Source of the DNA: Ruficoccus amylovorans
GTDB lineage: Bacteria > Verrucomicrobiota > Verrucomicrobiia > Opitutales > Cerasicoccaceae
Length of the DNA: 61,092 nt
Direction of reading: 5' to 3'
Assembly (NCBI RefSeq): GCF_014230085.1
Contig: NZ_JACHVB010000032.1
Location: 1-61,092 of the forward strand
The notes under the pieces were generated by a model that was not told the origin of the DNA, did no database searches, and was given only the letters and a program-made list of their open reading frames with translations. Positions 33,354-42,258 of the stretch are shown in pieces (position 1 is the first letter of the stretch; every line of letters begins with the position of its first letter). The position numbers and the translations under genes were made by a program.

Positions 33354-34442
33354 ATGGGCTTCTTTAAAAAATACCCTGTTTTTGCCAGTCTCGTCACCGT
33401 CTTCGTTCTGTTGTTCGTGGCGGGGCTCGTATTCATTTACCTGTCCTTCGCCGGACTGGGGAAGGCCAAGAAGGACTTCTCCCGCGCCGAGAGCAGCTAC
33501 CAGTCCGCCCTGAGGTTGAGCCCCGCGCCGACCCAGCAGAATGTCGCCAGCTCGGAGCAAAACGTCGAGCAGCTCGCTTCGGCCTTGCAGACCCAGATCG
33601 ACGCCACCAAGGGCCGGGTGCCGACCTTCATTTCCAAGGATGTCCCCAAGACCGAGGCCGATATGCTGTTCCAGCTCGAAGCCTTCAAGGATCAGTTCAC
33701 CCGTGATGCGGCCCAGATTAAGCCCTGGGGCGTGGATAGCGACGATGATTCGGGCATCAAGCTGCCCGAGGGGTTCGACTTCGGCTTCGCCCGCTTCCTG
33801 TCCACCGGTACTCCGCCACCCGAAAAGTACATCCCCGTCGTTTTCGAGCAGAAAGAGATTCTCGCCTATGTGCTGCGTAAGCTCTACGACAGCGAGCCGG
33901 TCTCCATCGAGTCGATCCAGCGCGAAACCAAGGTCGTCGAAATCGCCGCCAATCAGGACGAGCAGAGCAACACGACTTCGCGTCGCTCCACCCGCACCAA
34001 CCAGCGGGACGCCGGCAACTCCGGCTTCAAGGACGAATTTGAAATCGGCGGCATCTCCGCCCGCGTCCCCGACGCGGTTGAGACCGTTGCCTTCCGCCTG
34101 GTCTTTACCGGCTATACGCCCAGCCTGCGCAGCTTCCTCAAGAGCCTTGAGGAGTTCGAGTTGCCGCTCGTGGTCCGCAGCGTCGAGGTCCAGCCCTTCC
34201 AGCAAAAGCAGCAGAGGAGCAGCAGTTCGAGCAGCCGGGCCGACAATCCCTTTAGCCTGTTCGATACCGGCTCTGCCGCCGCGGGCACCGAAGAGACCAA
34301 ATCCGAATACTCGCCCGTCCCGGTTGTGGAGGAAAATCTTTCGCAGTTCACCGTTGTGGTCGAGTACATCAAGGTCCTCATCAAAGCCCCCACGGATGTA
34401 GCCGCGCTGGAAGACGCTACCTCTTCGCAAAACCCCATGTAA
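33354..34442 (+). CDS. Amuc_1100-like inner-membrane pilus protein (PilO-like)
   Basis: The 362-residue protein has a short cytoplasmic start (MGFFKKYPVFAS), one membrane helix (about 12-34), a coiled coil (about 40-85) and a periplasmic domain ending VVVEYIKVLIKAPTDVAALE. The architecture and the position between pilM-pilN and the next operon gene match Amuc_1100 of Akkermansia muciniphila, the protein reported to act on host TLR2. The middle has a Ser-rich, Arg/Gln-rich insertion (QQRSSSSSSRADN) not expected in the globular core. It is probably a PilO-like alignment-complex subunit. Start choice: ATG at 33354, nine bases after the upstream stop. Confidence 0.78.
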   Translation: MGFFKKYPVFASLVTVFVLLFVAGLVFIYLSFAGLGKAKKDFSRAESSYQSALRLSPAPTQQNVASSEQNVEQLASALQTQIDATKGRVPTFISKDVPKTEADMLFQLEAFKDQFTRDAAQIKPWGVDSDDDSGIKLPEGFDFGFARFLSTGTPPPEKYIPVVFEQKEILAYVLRKLYDSEPVSIESIQRETKVVEIAANQDEQSNTTSRRSTRTNQRDAGNSGFKDEFEIGGISARVPDAVETVAFRLVFTGYTPSLRSFLKSLEEFELPLVVRSVEVQPFQQKQQRSSSSSSRADNPFSLFDTGSAAAGTEETKSEYSPVPVVEENLSQFTVVVEYIKVLIKAPTDVAALEDATSSQNPM

Positions 34443-34458
34443 TTCATCGGACTGCCGC

Positions 34459-35403
34459 ATGAACAAGTTTTACGACAAGATTCTTTTCGCCGTTGCCCTG
34501 TTGCTCCTCGCCGGGTCTTTGGCCTTCTACTTCACGGGCTCCGATACGGGGCCTGAAGCCAAGTCCCTGAGTGGTACTCCCTCGGGCGCAGCCTATGATG
34601 TGGTCGCGGTTCCCCAACCGCAGTTGCAGGGCAGTACTGACTGGCCTGAGGTTCAACCCGTTGGCGACAACGAGAACCGTCTCTACCGTGTTTTCACCCC
34701 GCCGAAGATCTACTGGGATCCGGTTGAAAAGGCCCTGACCTGGGACGCCCCTGGCGAAAAGGCTCCGCCGCCTCCCTTCGGCCTGGTCCTCGAAAGCGTC
34801 AAGCGCGAGCTCTTCCGCATCCAGTTCGAAGCCTACTTCGAATCCGATGACGGCAATTACGACCACTCCATCGTGCAGTTCTACAACCACGAGAATAGCG
34901 AAACGGTTCGCGGCAGTGTCGGTGATGCTTTCCCTGAGAGCGGTTTTGAGATCGTGTCCTTCAATGTCGAACGCAAGGTGGTCGAGACCGAGGGCTCTAC
35001 GGAAATCTTCCGTTACCCGACCGCTGTTATCAAAGATACGCGCAGTGGCGAAACGCTGACTCTGACCACAGCCGAGCGCCTTTACGTGCCCGACCAATTC
35101 GAAATTCATATGGCCACGACTGCTCCTTATCCGGCTGAAAAGTTCACTTGGACAAAAATCGGGGATAAGAAAACCTTTGACGATGCTGAGTTTACTTTAG
35201 AAGAGTTTAACTTTGACAACCAGTCCGCAACCGTCGAAAAAACTCCACTTACTTTGGTCGACGGCGTTCCGGCGGAGCCCGTTATCAAGACGTTGTACCC
35301 CATAAAAGTTAACCCTGAAACAAAACCTGAAGAAAAAACCCAGCCAAACGCTCCGAAAAGTGATAGTGATTTGGCTGAAGGATTCGAAAGCTTTTTTAAT
35401 TAA
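34459..35403 (+). CDS. Amuc_1099-like periplasmic pilus-operon protein
   Basis: The 314-residue protein starts with a signal-anchor helix (MNKFYDKILFAVALLLLAGSLAFYF) and continues with a periplasmic beta-rich region: repeated strand-like blocks such as PFGLVLESVKRELFRIQFEA and SNGETLTL-type segments (GETLTLTTAERLYV). It ends in an acidic tail before the secretin gene. The gene is fourth in the operon, where Akkermansia has Amuc_1099, and could be a PilP-like linker to the secretin. The last third of the gene is noticeably more AT-rich than the rest of the operon. Sequence recognition is weak; context carries the call. Confidence 0.7.
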   Translation: MNKFYDKILFAVALLLLAGSLAFYFTGSDTGPEAKSLSGTPSGAAYDVVAVPQPQLQGSTDWPEVQPVGDNENRLYRVFTPPKIYWDPVEKALTWDAPGEKAPPPPFGLVLESVKRELFRIQFEAYFESDDGNYDHSIVQFYNHENSETVRGSVGDAFPESGFEIVSFNVERKVVETEGSTEIFRYPTAVIKDTRSGETLTLTTAERLYVPDQFEIHMATTAPYPAEKFTWTKIGDKKTFDDAEFTLEEFNFDNQSATVEKTPLTLVDGVPAEPVIKTLYPIKVNPETKPEEKTQPNAPKSDSDLAEGFESFFN

Positions 35404-35448
35404 TCAGTCACCTCAGCGTTAGTATTGCTGATCTACGTTGCCTCACAC

Positions 35449-38244
35449 ATGACAAACATCCTAAAACTCCCTCGCCTGACGACTCTTGCCTGCTTGGTGC
35501 TTGTGCTGACGGGACAGGTTTTCCTTGCCTCCTCCTCGATGGGCCAAAGCAGCGACACGCAGGACAAAATCCGCCTGATGTCTTCCGCCATCCGTGCGCG
35601 TGACGCTGGTGACCTGCAGCAGGCCAAGACCGATTTGGAAGAACTGCTCCGCCTGGCCCCGAACGACGTTAATGTTCAGCGCCTCCTGATGTCCGTCAAC
35701 AAGGACATCGAGCGCCAGAGCCAGGGCCAGCAGACCGTTTACGGCCAGGCCGCTTCGGTCAGGGAGTTCAGCCCCTCGTCCACCAGTTCCACCGGCGTGC
35801 AGTCCACCAGTGTGGTCGCCGTGGCTGGAAACCCGAATGGCGAGCTGATTACGGATGCCCAGCCTTACACTCCGCCCTCCGCTTCTGCTGAACTCGACGC
35901 TGTCCTTGAAGCCGAAGCCGCTTCTCAGGAAATGGCTCTCGATATGGCCAAGGCCGCCATGGCCGATGCCAAGAAGCTGATCAAGGCCGAGCGCTACGCC
36001 GATGCCGACGCCCTTCTCGCCGACGCCCAGAGCGCTCTTACGCTCAACACCGCCACCGCCCCGACGATCGAAAAGATCCGCGAAATGCGTGGCGACATCA
36101 TCCTCGATCAGGGCAATGCTGCGCTCAAGGACCACAATGCCGCCGAAGCCGCCACTTATCTGGCCCAGTATCGCGAAAAGCTCGGCGATGACCAGCGCGC
36201 CCGCGAATTTGAAACCAAGGTGACCGCGCTCGAGAACAATCCCTGGTACCAGAACCCGGAGGAACTGAGCCCCGACTTCATGCAGAACCAGAGCGTGGTT
36301 GACCAGCTGATGGTTAAAGCCCGCGCCCAGATGCTCTACGGTGACCTCGAAGGCTCTGCCGCCACCCTGCGCGAGGTTGAAGCCCGCGACCCGAACAATT
36401 CCGCCGCCAAGGGCCTGCAGATTGAAATCATGCAGCAACTCAAGGACTCCAACTACCTTGACCACTCCAAGACCCGCGACGCCATGCTGCAGGAAGTCGC
36501 CCGTTCCTGGCAGCGCCCGCAGATTTTCCAGCTGACCCCGACTGACACCGGTCCCAAGACCACTGGTACGCTTTTGGAAAAGCTCGCCCGCATCGAGATT
36601 CCCCGCGTGAGCTTCGCGCAGGTTCCGCTCTCCCGCGTGGTCGAGACCCTCTCGGAACTGTCGGTCGAGTATGATAAGGTCAGCGAAGACTCCAAGGATA
36701 AGGGCGTGAACATCGTCCCGGCCAACTGGGGCGGTAACGACCCGATGGTCAGCATCACCCTGCGTAACCTGAGCCTCGACAAGATTCTCGATTTCGTGAC
36801 CCAGTCCGTGGATTACACTTGGGACGTGCAGAACGACGCCGTTGTCGTCCGTCCCGGTGACGAAGGTAACTACCTCGAAACCGACTTCTTCCCGATCTCC
36901 CGCGGCGTGGTTATCCGCCTGACGGGTGTGGGGGAATCCTCCTCCGGCGGCGGTTCCAATGATCCGTTTGCCCCGGCTGCCCCCAGTGGCGGCGGTAACA
37001 GCACTTCCGATACCGAGCAGTCCCTGCTCCGTTTCTTCCAGAAGGCCGGCGTTCCCTTCGAAAGCACCAGCGGTTCCAGCCTCGCTTTCGACGGCACCCA
37101 GCTGATCGTGACCCAGACCCCGAAGAACCTCGAAAAGATGCGCAACATCCTGCGCCGCTACGACCAGCCCAAGCAGGTCGAAATCGAAGCGAAGTTCCTC
37201 GAAGTCAATCAGGGCGTCCTCGACGAAATGGCCATCAACTGGAACATCAATACGCCGCTCTCTGCCGTGGTCGGACCCGGCACTCAAGTCCAGACCGGTA
37301 ACCGCTCGCTTTCGAGTGCCTTCAGTATCAACTCCGCAACGAGTAATTTGGTTATTGACCAAGGGCCGGTTGACGTTGGCGGCATTGTCGTTGATCCTAA
37401 CCCTCTTGAGTATCCGCAGACTCCGCCCTCCCTGCCGAATACGATTGACCTCGGTCAGGCTGGTGGCCTGCAGGCCAATGTTGGCTTCAGCATCATGGGG
37501 ACGAATGTCCAAGCCGTCATCAGTGCCCTCTCCCGCAAGCAGGGCAGCGACCTCCTGAGTTCGCCGCGCCTGACGGTTCTCTCCGGTCGTACCGCGCAGA
37601 TTGTTGTCGCTCAGGAACTCCGTTACCCGGAAAACTACAGCGACATCGAATCTGAAGTGGGCAGCACCAGCAGCTCGACCGGTTCCTCCGGTTCCGCCGG
37701 TGTGACCATTACCGCCGGTACGCCGCAGGACTTCACCGTCCGCAACGTCGGTGTGGAAATGGAAGTGACCCCGACGGTGGAAGAAAACCAGAACATCTCG
37801 CTCAAGCTTGAGCCGCGGGTGACTGAGTTCGAAGGCTTCGTCGAGTACGGCGGCACCAGCGTCGCTATCTCCTCGGGCACCACGGTTTCGGTCCCCTCCG
37901 GTTTCTACCAGCCGATCTTCAGCACCCGCGAGGTGCGCACCGAAGTCACCGTCTTTGACGGCGCCACGGTGGTCATCGGTGGTCTGACCCGCGAAGAAAT
38001 TAAGACGGTCAACGACAAGGTTCCGCTTCTGGGTGACATCCCCCTCCTAGGCCGTCTCTTCCAATCCAAGGGTGAAACCTCGACCAAGAAGAACCTGCTG
38101 ATCTTCGTCACCGCCAACCTGATCTCCCCCGGAGGTTCGCCGAGCGGCCAGCGCCTGCGCAATGTCGAAGCCAACTCGCTCTTCCAGAACCCGATCCTCG
38201 TGACCCCGGGTGGTGGCATCAGCCGCGAAATCAGCGAGCAGTAA
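35449..38244 (+). CDS. Secretin of the pilus operon (PilQ/GspD family, Amuc_1098-like)
   Basis: The ATG at 35449 gives about 931 residues: signal peptide (LACLVLVLTGQVFLASSSMG), an N-terminal helical TPR-like part (about 40-300, RARDAGDLQQAKTDLEELLR and RYADADALLADAQSAL), N-domains (ARIEIPRVSFAQVPLSRVVETL; VEIEAKFLEVNQG) and the C-terminal beta-barrel secretin domain (SRKQGSDLLSSPRLTVLSGR; KVPLLGDIPLLGRLFQS; NLLIFVTANLISPGG). It forms the outer-membrane gate. A TTG start eight codons upstream was rejected because the signal peptide then begins late. The gene closes the operon, followed by a strong terminator. An ExeA-like ATPase at 12623 could assist its insertion. Confidence 0.93.
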   Translation: MTNILKLPRLTTLACLVLVLTGQVFLASSSMGQSSDTQDKIRLMSSAIRARDAGDLQQAKTDLEELLRLAPNDVNVQRLLMSVNKDIERQSQGQQTVYGQAASVREFSPSSTSSTGVQSTSVVAVAGNPNGELITDAQPYTPPSASAELDAVLEAEAASQEMALDMAKAAMADAKKLIKAERYADADALLADAQSALTLNTATAPTIEKIREMRGDIILDQGNAALKDHNAAEAATYLAQYREKLGDDQRAREFETKVTALENNPWYQNPEELSPDFMQNQSVVDQLMVKARAQMLYGDLEGSAATLREVEARDPNNSAAKGLQIEIMQQLKDSNYLDHSKTRDAMLQEVARSWQRPQIFQLTPTDTGPKTTGTLLEKLARIEIPRVSFAQVPLSRVVETLSELSVEYDKVSEDSKDKGVNIVPANWGGNDPMVSITLRNLSLDKILDFVTQSVDYTWDVQNDAVVVRPGDEGNYLETDFFPISRGVVIRLTGVGESSSGGGSNDPFAPAAPSGGGNSTSDTEQSLLRFFQKAGVPFESTSGSSLAFDGTQLIVTQTPKNLEKMRNILRRYDQPKQVEIEAKFLEVNQGVLDEMAINWNINTPLSAVVGPGTQVQTGNRSLSSAFSINSATSNLVIDQGPVDVGGIVVDPNPLEYPQTPPSLPNTIDLGQAGGLQANVGFSIMGTNVQAVISALSRKQGSDLLSSPRLTVLSGRTAQIVVAQELRYPENYSDIESEVGSTSSSTGSSGSAGVTITAGTPQDFTVRNVGVEMEVTPTVEENQNISLKLEPRVTEFEGFVEYGGTSVAISSGTTVSVPSGFYQPIFSTREVRTEVTVFDGATVVIGGLTREEIKTVNDKVPLLGDIPLLGRLFQSKGETSTKKNLLIFVTANLISPGGSPSGQRLRNVEANSLFQNPILVTPGGGISREISEQ

Positions 38245-38267
38245 TTCCCAAGGGAATTGATCTTTAC

Positions 38268-38306
38268 AGGCGGCAGGACCGGATTGGTCTTGCCGCCTTT
38301 TTTTTA
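38268..38306 (+). terminator. Intrinsic terminator of the pilus operon
   Basis: A 12-bp GC-rich stem (GGCGGCAGGACC, with one G-T wobble) with a short loop is followed by eight T residues, 24 bases after the secretin stop. Confidence 0.92.
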
Positions 38307-38324
38307 TTCGGGGTTACTGTCAGC

Positions 38325-39203
38325 ATGGCGAAAGTTCTCCTTCTGGACGGGTTCAATCTGGCGTTCCGCAGCTACTACGCGCTGCCCGAGCTGACCCGCA
38401 GCGACGGCGTGCCCACGGGGGCGCTGCACGGCTGGGTCAAGACGCTCTGGAAGCTGGAGGACATGGAGCGGCCGGACCGGTTAGCCGTCTTTTTCGACGA
38501 GGGCGGGTCCGACCGCCATCTGGAGCTGTTGCCCGAGTACAAGGCGAACCGCGACGAAATGCCCGAGGCTCTGCGTGCACAGATGGCGTCGATCCGTGAA
38601 ATCACCCGTCTGATGGGCTACCCGGTCATTTCCCGGTGTGGGGTCGAAGCGGACGATTTAATCGCCTCAGCGGCCCGCAAATGGGCCTCACCGCAGGAGC
38701 GCGTCGTCGTGGTCAGTGCGGACAAGGACCTTGCGCAGCTCGTTAATGGCGAGATCCACCAGTTGCTCCCGGCCCCGACGGCGAATCCCCGGCTTGGTTG
38801 GCGGCGGCTCGATGGCGACGGAGTGGTGAAAAAGTTCGGAGTCACCGCGGCTCAAATCCCTGACTACCTGGCACTGGTGGGGGATGCGGCGGATAACATT
38901 GCCGGTATCGCCGGGGTCGGCCCGAAGACCGCCGCGAACTGGATTGGGGCCTACGGCGACATTGCGGGCGTGCTGGCCGCCGCTACAGAGATTAAGCCCC
39001 CACGCTTCCGCGAAATCCTTCCAGCCTCGGCTGAGCTGCTCCGGCGAAACCTGGAGCTGGTCCGTCTGTGTGATGATTTTGAGATTCCCGAAGTCCAGAT
39101 CGAAGCCCCGCATACGGCTGAGCTGTCCGACTTTCTCGCCTCGATGGAGATGAAGACCGCCGCCATGCAGGCGCACGAGCGCTACGGACTGGGGCTGCGT
39201 TAG
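38325..39203 (+). CDS. 5'-3' exonuclease (PolI N-terminal type)
   Basis: The 292-residue protein is a stand-alone FEN/5'-3' exonuclease, equal to the N-terminal domain of DNA polymerase I. It begins KVLLLDGFNLAFRSYYALP with the first acidic metal ligand, has GVEADDLIASAA with two aspartates, VSADKDLAQLV, and a helix-hairpin-helix block PDYLALVGDAADNIAGIAGVGPKTA. Such enzymes remove RNA primers and flap structures during replication and repair. It is a separate gene without polymerase fusion, as in several phyla. It lies between two terminators, indicating its own short transcription unit. Confidence 0.94.
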   Translation: MAKVLLLDGFNLAFRSYYALPELTRSDGVPTGALHGWVKTLWKLEDMERPDRLAVFFDEGGSDRHLELLPEYKANRDEMPEALRAQMASIREITRLMGYPVISRCGVEADDLIASAARKWASPQERVVVVSADKDLAQLVNGEIHQLLPAPTANPRLGWRRLDGDGVVKKFGVTAAQIPDYLALVGDAADNIAGIAGVGPKTAANWIGAYGDIAGVLAAATEIKPPRFREILPASAELLRRNLELVRLCDDFEIPEVQIEAPHTAELSDFLASMEMKTAAMQAHERYGLGLR

Positions 39204-39216
39204 TTTCGATAGCGAT

Positions 39217-39250
39217 AAAAAAAAACGGCACTGAATGCGCCGGTTTTTTT
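39217..39250. terminator. Bidirectional terminator between exonuclease and PEP-CTERM genes
   Basis: A run of A residues, a short CGGC...GCCG stem, and seven T residues lie between convergent genes; the hairpin is weak but symmetrical A/T tracts suit termination both ways. Confidence 0.7.
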
Positions 39251-39267
39251 GCCATGTTTGAAAGGTC

Positions 39268-40017
39268 TTACTTGCGTCGCCGGCGAATGACAGCGACGGC
39301 AAAGGTTGCTGCCGCGAAGAGGGCGGCATAGGTCGCCGGTTCGGGGACGAGGGCAGCAGAGGTACCGGTGATTTCACCGTATTTGCTGGAGATGCCGCTG
39401 GTTGAGCCCTGCTGGAAGGTCATTTCCAGGCTGGAGCTGGTATAGGGGGCGGTGGTATTATAGGCGTCCCAATCGGACAGGGTAAGGGTTTCAGGGAAGA
39501 GGGGCCATTCACCGCCAGCGTCCATAGTGAGGGTGTCCAAGGGGCCTTTCAGAGTGAGTCCGATGGAGGTCAGATAGTAAGAGCTGGCCGTGGGCGTTCC
39601 CTGGTCGATGTAGGTGTTCTCCGGGAGACTGGAGGAGAAGACGAAGCTATCGTAAGGTTCGCCAAAACCGGGGTTGTAGACATGGCTTAGGAGCAGGGTG
39701 CCCGTCGGGGAGGTCAGATCGACGGTTACGATCGAGCTGCTGGCACTCGTGATCGTCAGGGTGGAGGAGAGGATATTGACACCGTTCACATAGGTCGTGC
39801 CGTACTGCGGGCCGCGGGAAGTCGGCGTGGCGTTGGTGTCGATGGAGAAGGCGAGCTCAAACGTGTCGCCGGTCTTGACATTCGCCTTGCTACTGCCATT
39901 GGGCGAGGTGCCCTTCATCACGCCAGTGAACGTGTAGTTGATAATCTCGGCCTGGGCATTCCAGGCGATCAGACATGCGATAAGAGGAAGAATGCGCTTA
40001 AGGCTTATGGGTAGCAT
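39268..40017 (-). CDS. PEP-CTERM sorting-domain protein
   Basis: The ATG at 40015-40017 gives a 249-residue secreted protein with a signal peptide (LKRILPLIACLIAWNAQAE) and a beta-rich body (IINYTFTGVMKGTSPNGSS; TGDTFELAFSIDTNA). The C-terminus is a textbook PEP-CTERM: VPEPATYAALFAAATFAVAV followed by IRRRRK. An exosortase would cut near PEP and release it, usually to a glycan-rich surface. The mature domain shows no known catalytic motif and may be structural. A longer frame to 40080 precedes the signal peptide with non-signal residues and was rejected. It is monocistronic. Confidence 0.92.
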   Translation of the reverse strand: MLPISLKRILPLIACLIAWNAQAEIINYTFTGVMKGTSPNGSSKANVKTGDTFELAFSIDTNATPTSRGPQYGTTYVNGVNILSSTLTITSASSSIVTVDLTSPTGTLLLSHVYNPGFGEPYDSFVFSSSLPENTYIDQGTPTASSYYLTSIGLTLKGPLDTLTMDAGGEWPLFPETLTLSDWDAYNTTAPYTSSSLEMTFQQGSTSGISSKYGEITGTSAALVPEPATYAALFAAATFAVAVIRRRRK

Positions 40018-40293
40018 GAAATAAGCTAATGCCTCTGACCTTTGAAGGGTCAATACATTTACTGCGTCAAAATAGGCCAAACCATCTAGTTTTTGGCCTT
40101 GGAGGACAATGAATCCGAGGAGTTATCGGGCCTGAGATGCGTCATGCCCTGTATTTTTAGCATGAACAGAGTTAGGAGTTTGACGTTTTTTTGACGAGGG
40201 AATCGCGGAAGCCGTCAAGGCATACTGGCAGGGAGCATTACCGATTGCTTTGGCTTTTTAGAGCGTCCCGGCTCACGTCAGTGAGAATGACGG

Positions 40294-41031
40294 CTACTTC
40301 GACTCGCCGGATTCGTCGTAGATGTAGCCGACTCCGTGGATGGTGCGGAAGTGCTCGATCGGGCACTGGTGGCGGGCCAGGAGGTCACGGATTTTAACGA
40401 TGTACTGGTCCAGCGAGCGGCTTTTTACGTCGGCGTGGACGCCCCAGACCGCGTGGATGAGGCTGCGGCGGGTCAGCACCGTGCCGGGGTTGGACACCAT
40501 GTAGATCATGATACCCAGCTCCTTGCGGCCGATTTTTTCGGTCTCACCGTCGGTGAAGGCAGCTTCGAGGCGCAGGGGGTTGATCTCCGCCCCGCAGAAG
40601 GCGAAGGGCTCCTCGGTCAGCTTGGCATTCTGGGTGATCTGGAAATCCTTGGCCGTCTCGGCGCGGCGGAGCACGGCGTTGATGCGCGCGATCAGCTCGG
40701 GGAAGCTGAAGGGCTTGGTGATGTAGTCGTCCCCACCCATGTCGAGGCCGCGCACCTTGAGCAGTTCCTCGTTGGCGGCGGTGAAGAAGATGACGGGGAT
40801 GTTAATGTTGCGCTTCTTGAGGTTCTCGAACAGGTCGAAGCCGTTGCCATCGGGCAGATCGACATCGAGCAGCATCAGGTTGGCGAAATTGCGGCTCAGA
40901 TAGCGCTCGGCGTTGGCCACGGTGTGGAAGACCTGCGTCATCATGCCCGACTCCTCAAGCTGCTCGGCGACCATGCCGGCGAGCTCTTTCTCGTCTTCGA
41001 GGATCAGGATTAGAGGTTTGGTAGTGGCCAC
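40294..41031 (-). CDS. OmpR/PhoB-type response regulator
   Basis: The 245-residue regulator has a receiver domain (1-120; LILILEDEKELAGMVAEQLE, acceptor aspartate in LMLLDVDLPDG, conserved lysine in ITKPFSFPEL) and a C-terminal winged helix (about 145-240; RKELGIMIYMVSNPGTVLTR, SLDQYIVKIRDLL, FRTIHGVGYIY). It binds DNA as a phosphorylated dimer. No kinase gene is adjacent, so it is an orphan regulator here. The region before it (40018-40293, between divergent starts and ends) is about 275 bases with no gene recognised. Target genes are unknown. Confidence 0.94.
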   Translation of the reverse strand: MATTKPLILILEDEKELAGMVAEQLEESGMMTQVFHTVANAERYLSRNFANLMLLDVDLPDGNGFDLFENLKKRNINIPVIFFTAANEELLKVRGLDMGGDDYITKPFSFPELIARINAVLRRAETAKDFQITQNAKLTEEPFAFCGAEINPLRLEAAFTDGETEKIGRKELGIMIYMVSNPGTVLTRRSLIHAVWGVHADVKSRSLDQYIVKIRDLLARHQCPIEHFRTIHGVGYIYDESGESK

Positions 41032-41186
41032 GGTGGGGAGATTTTCGATCTCGTTGCAGGTGAACTTGAAAAGGTTTTTTTACATTTGTGGGAAGTAATA
41101 TCAAATCATTTTTTTACAAGTGATGACCCTAGATGTCCCGGTTTTAGCTTGCCCTCACGGGCACCTGACGTTGTCACTGGAGGGCT

Positions 41187-42071
41187 GTGAACCAGAATAA
41201 ACCTATGCTCATGCTCGGCCTTCCGAAGGGTAGCCTCGAAGAGGCGACTCTCAAGCTGTTTGCCAAGGCCGGCTTCAAGATCACCAAGAGCTCACGGTCG
41301 TACCGCCCCGGTTTCGACGATCCGGAGCTCGACGGGCGCTTCATCCGCGCCCAGGAAATGAGCCGTTACGTCGAACACGGCTTCTTTGATTGCGGGCTCA
41401 CCGGGCATGACTGGGTGGTGGAAAACGGTTCCGACGTGGTCGAGGTCTGTGACCTGATCTACAGCCGCGCCTCCAATGTCAAAAGCAAGTGGGTGCTTGT
41501 CGTGCCCGAGGCTTCCTCTGTCCAGACCGTCAAGGACCTGGAGGGCAAGCGTATCGCGACCGAAGTTGTCAGCCTGACCCGCAAGTACCTGGAATCCAAC
41601 GGCGTCACCGCCGACGTGGAGTTCTCCTGGGGCGCGACCGAGGTCAAGGTGCCCGACATGGTGGACGCCATCGTGGACCTGACCGAGACCGGCAACTCCC
41701 TGCGCGCGAACAAGCTGCGCATCGTTGACGTGCTGCTGGAAACCAACACCAAGCTCATCGCCAATAAGCAGGCTTGGGAAGACCCGGCCAAGCGCGCCAA
41801 GATCGAGACCATCGCCCTGCTGCTGACCGCCGCCCTGACCGCCGAGGCCAAGGTCGGCATGAAGCTGAACATCCACAAGGACAAGGTCGCCGAGGTGCTC
41901 AAGGAGCTGCCCGCCCTGCGTAACCCGACCATCTCTCCCCTGACCAACGGCGACTTCGTCGCGCTGGAAGTCATCGTGGACGAGAAGGTCGTGCGCGAGA
42001 TGATCCCGACCCTCAAGGCCCACGGTGCCGAAGGCATCATCGAGTACCCGCTCAACAAAGTCGTCCCCTGA
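41187..42071 (+). CDS. hisG: ATP phosphoribosyltransferase, long form
   Basis: HisG joins ATP and PRPP in the first, feedback-regulated step of histidine synthesis. The 294-residue length shows the long form with a C-terminal histidine-binding domain (about 215-290; [20 protein letters not shown]), which needs no HisZ. The opening [16 protein letters not shown], the PRPP region ([14 protein letters not shown]) and [14 protein letters not shown] are conserved. The start is uncertain: GTG at 41187 has GGAGGG only two bases upstream, and ATGs at 41202 and 41208 also fit family starts. No other his gene is nearby, so the pathway is dispersed. A structured element begins on the base after the stop. 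Confidence 0.95.
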   Translation: MNQNKPMLMLGLPKGSLEEATLKLFAKAGFKITKSSRSYRPGFDDPELDGRFIRAQEMSRYVEHGFFDCGLTGHDWVVENGSDVVEVCDLIYSRASNVKSKWVLVVPEASSVQTVKDLEGKRIATEVVSLTRKYLESNGVTADVEFSWGATEVKVPDMVDAIVDLTETGNSLRANKLRIVDVLLETNTKLIANKQAWEDPAKRAKIETIALLLTAALTAEAKVGMKLNIHKDKVAEVLKELPALRNPTISPLTNGDFVALEVIVDEKVVREMIPTLKAHGAEGIIEYPLNKVVP

Positions 42072-42170
42072 GCAGGTTGCACCTGCGGGCAATGAGGGGT
42101 CCGGCTGGACCAGCAATCGCCCCTGCGGAGCCAGAAAGGCTCCTGCCCCGTGGGAGTGTCTGTGGAAGAT
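42072..42170 (+). ncRNA. Candidate structured RNA element directly after the hisG stop codon
   Basis: The base after TGA starts a hairpin GCAGG-TTGCA-CCTGC (42072-42086). Next, GGGCA (42087-42091) can pair with TGCCC (42144-42148), enclosing two hairpins: one from GGGG (42096-42099) to CCCC (42120-42123) with an inner GGTCC/GGACC, and GGAGCC-AGAAA-GGCTCC (42127-42143). A tail CGTGGGAGTG...GAAGAT leads to the terminator at 42182. The rpsA 3' region (46496) has the same plan, with compensatory base changes. Structures were paired by eye, not computed. Confidence 0.55.
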
Positions 42171-42181
42171 AATTTTATCAG

Positions 42182-42209
42182 CGCCCGGTTTTGCGACCGG
42201 GCGTTTTTT
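42182..42209 (+). terminator. Intrinsic terminator after hisG and its RNA element
   Basis: CGCCCGGT-TTTGCG-ACCGGGCG is followed by six T residues. Confidence 0.93.
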
Positions 42210-42258
42210 GTGTCCGGGGGCAGGGAGGGCGTTGCCTTGTGGTTCGGATGTTACTGCG

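Noticed and set aside
31869-34466. Very long minus-strand open frame (865 codons) opposite the pilus operon, and similar long shadows opposite other GC-rich genes
   Set aside because: Codon bias of GC-rich genes leaves opposite frames open; the plus-strand genes have clear family motifs and the shadow has none.
42097-42118. Resemblance of the shared 22-base block to the SRP RNA loop (GGTCCGGAAGGAAGCA)
   Set aside because: The block is a simple GGTCC-GGCT-GGACC hairpin and lacks the GGAA tetraloop and asymmetric internal loop of SRP RNA.
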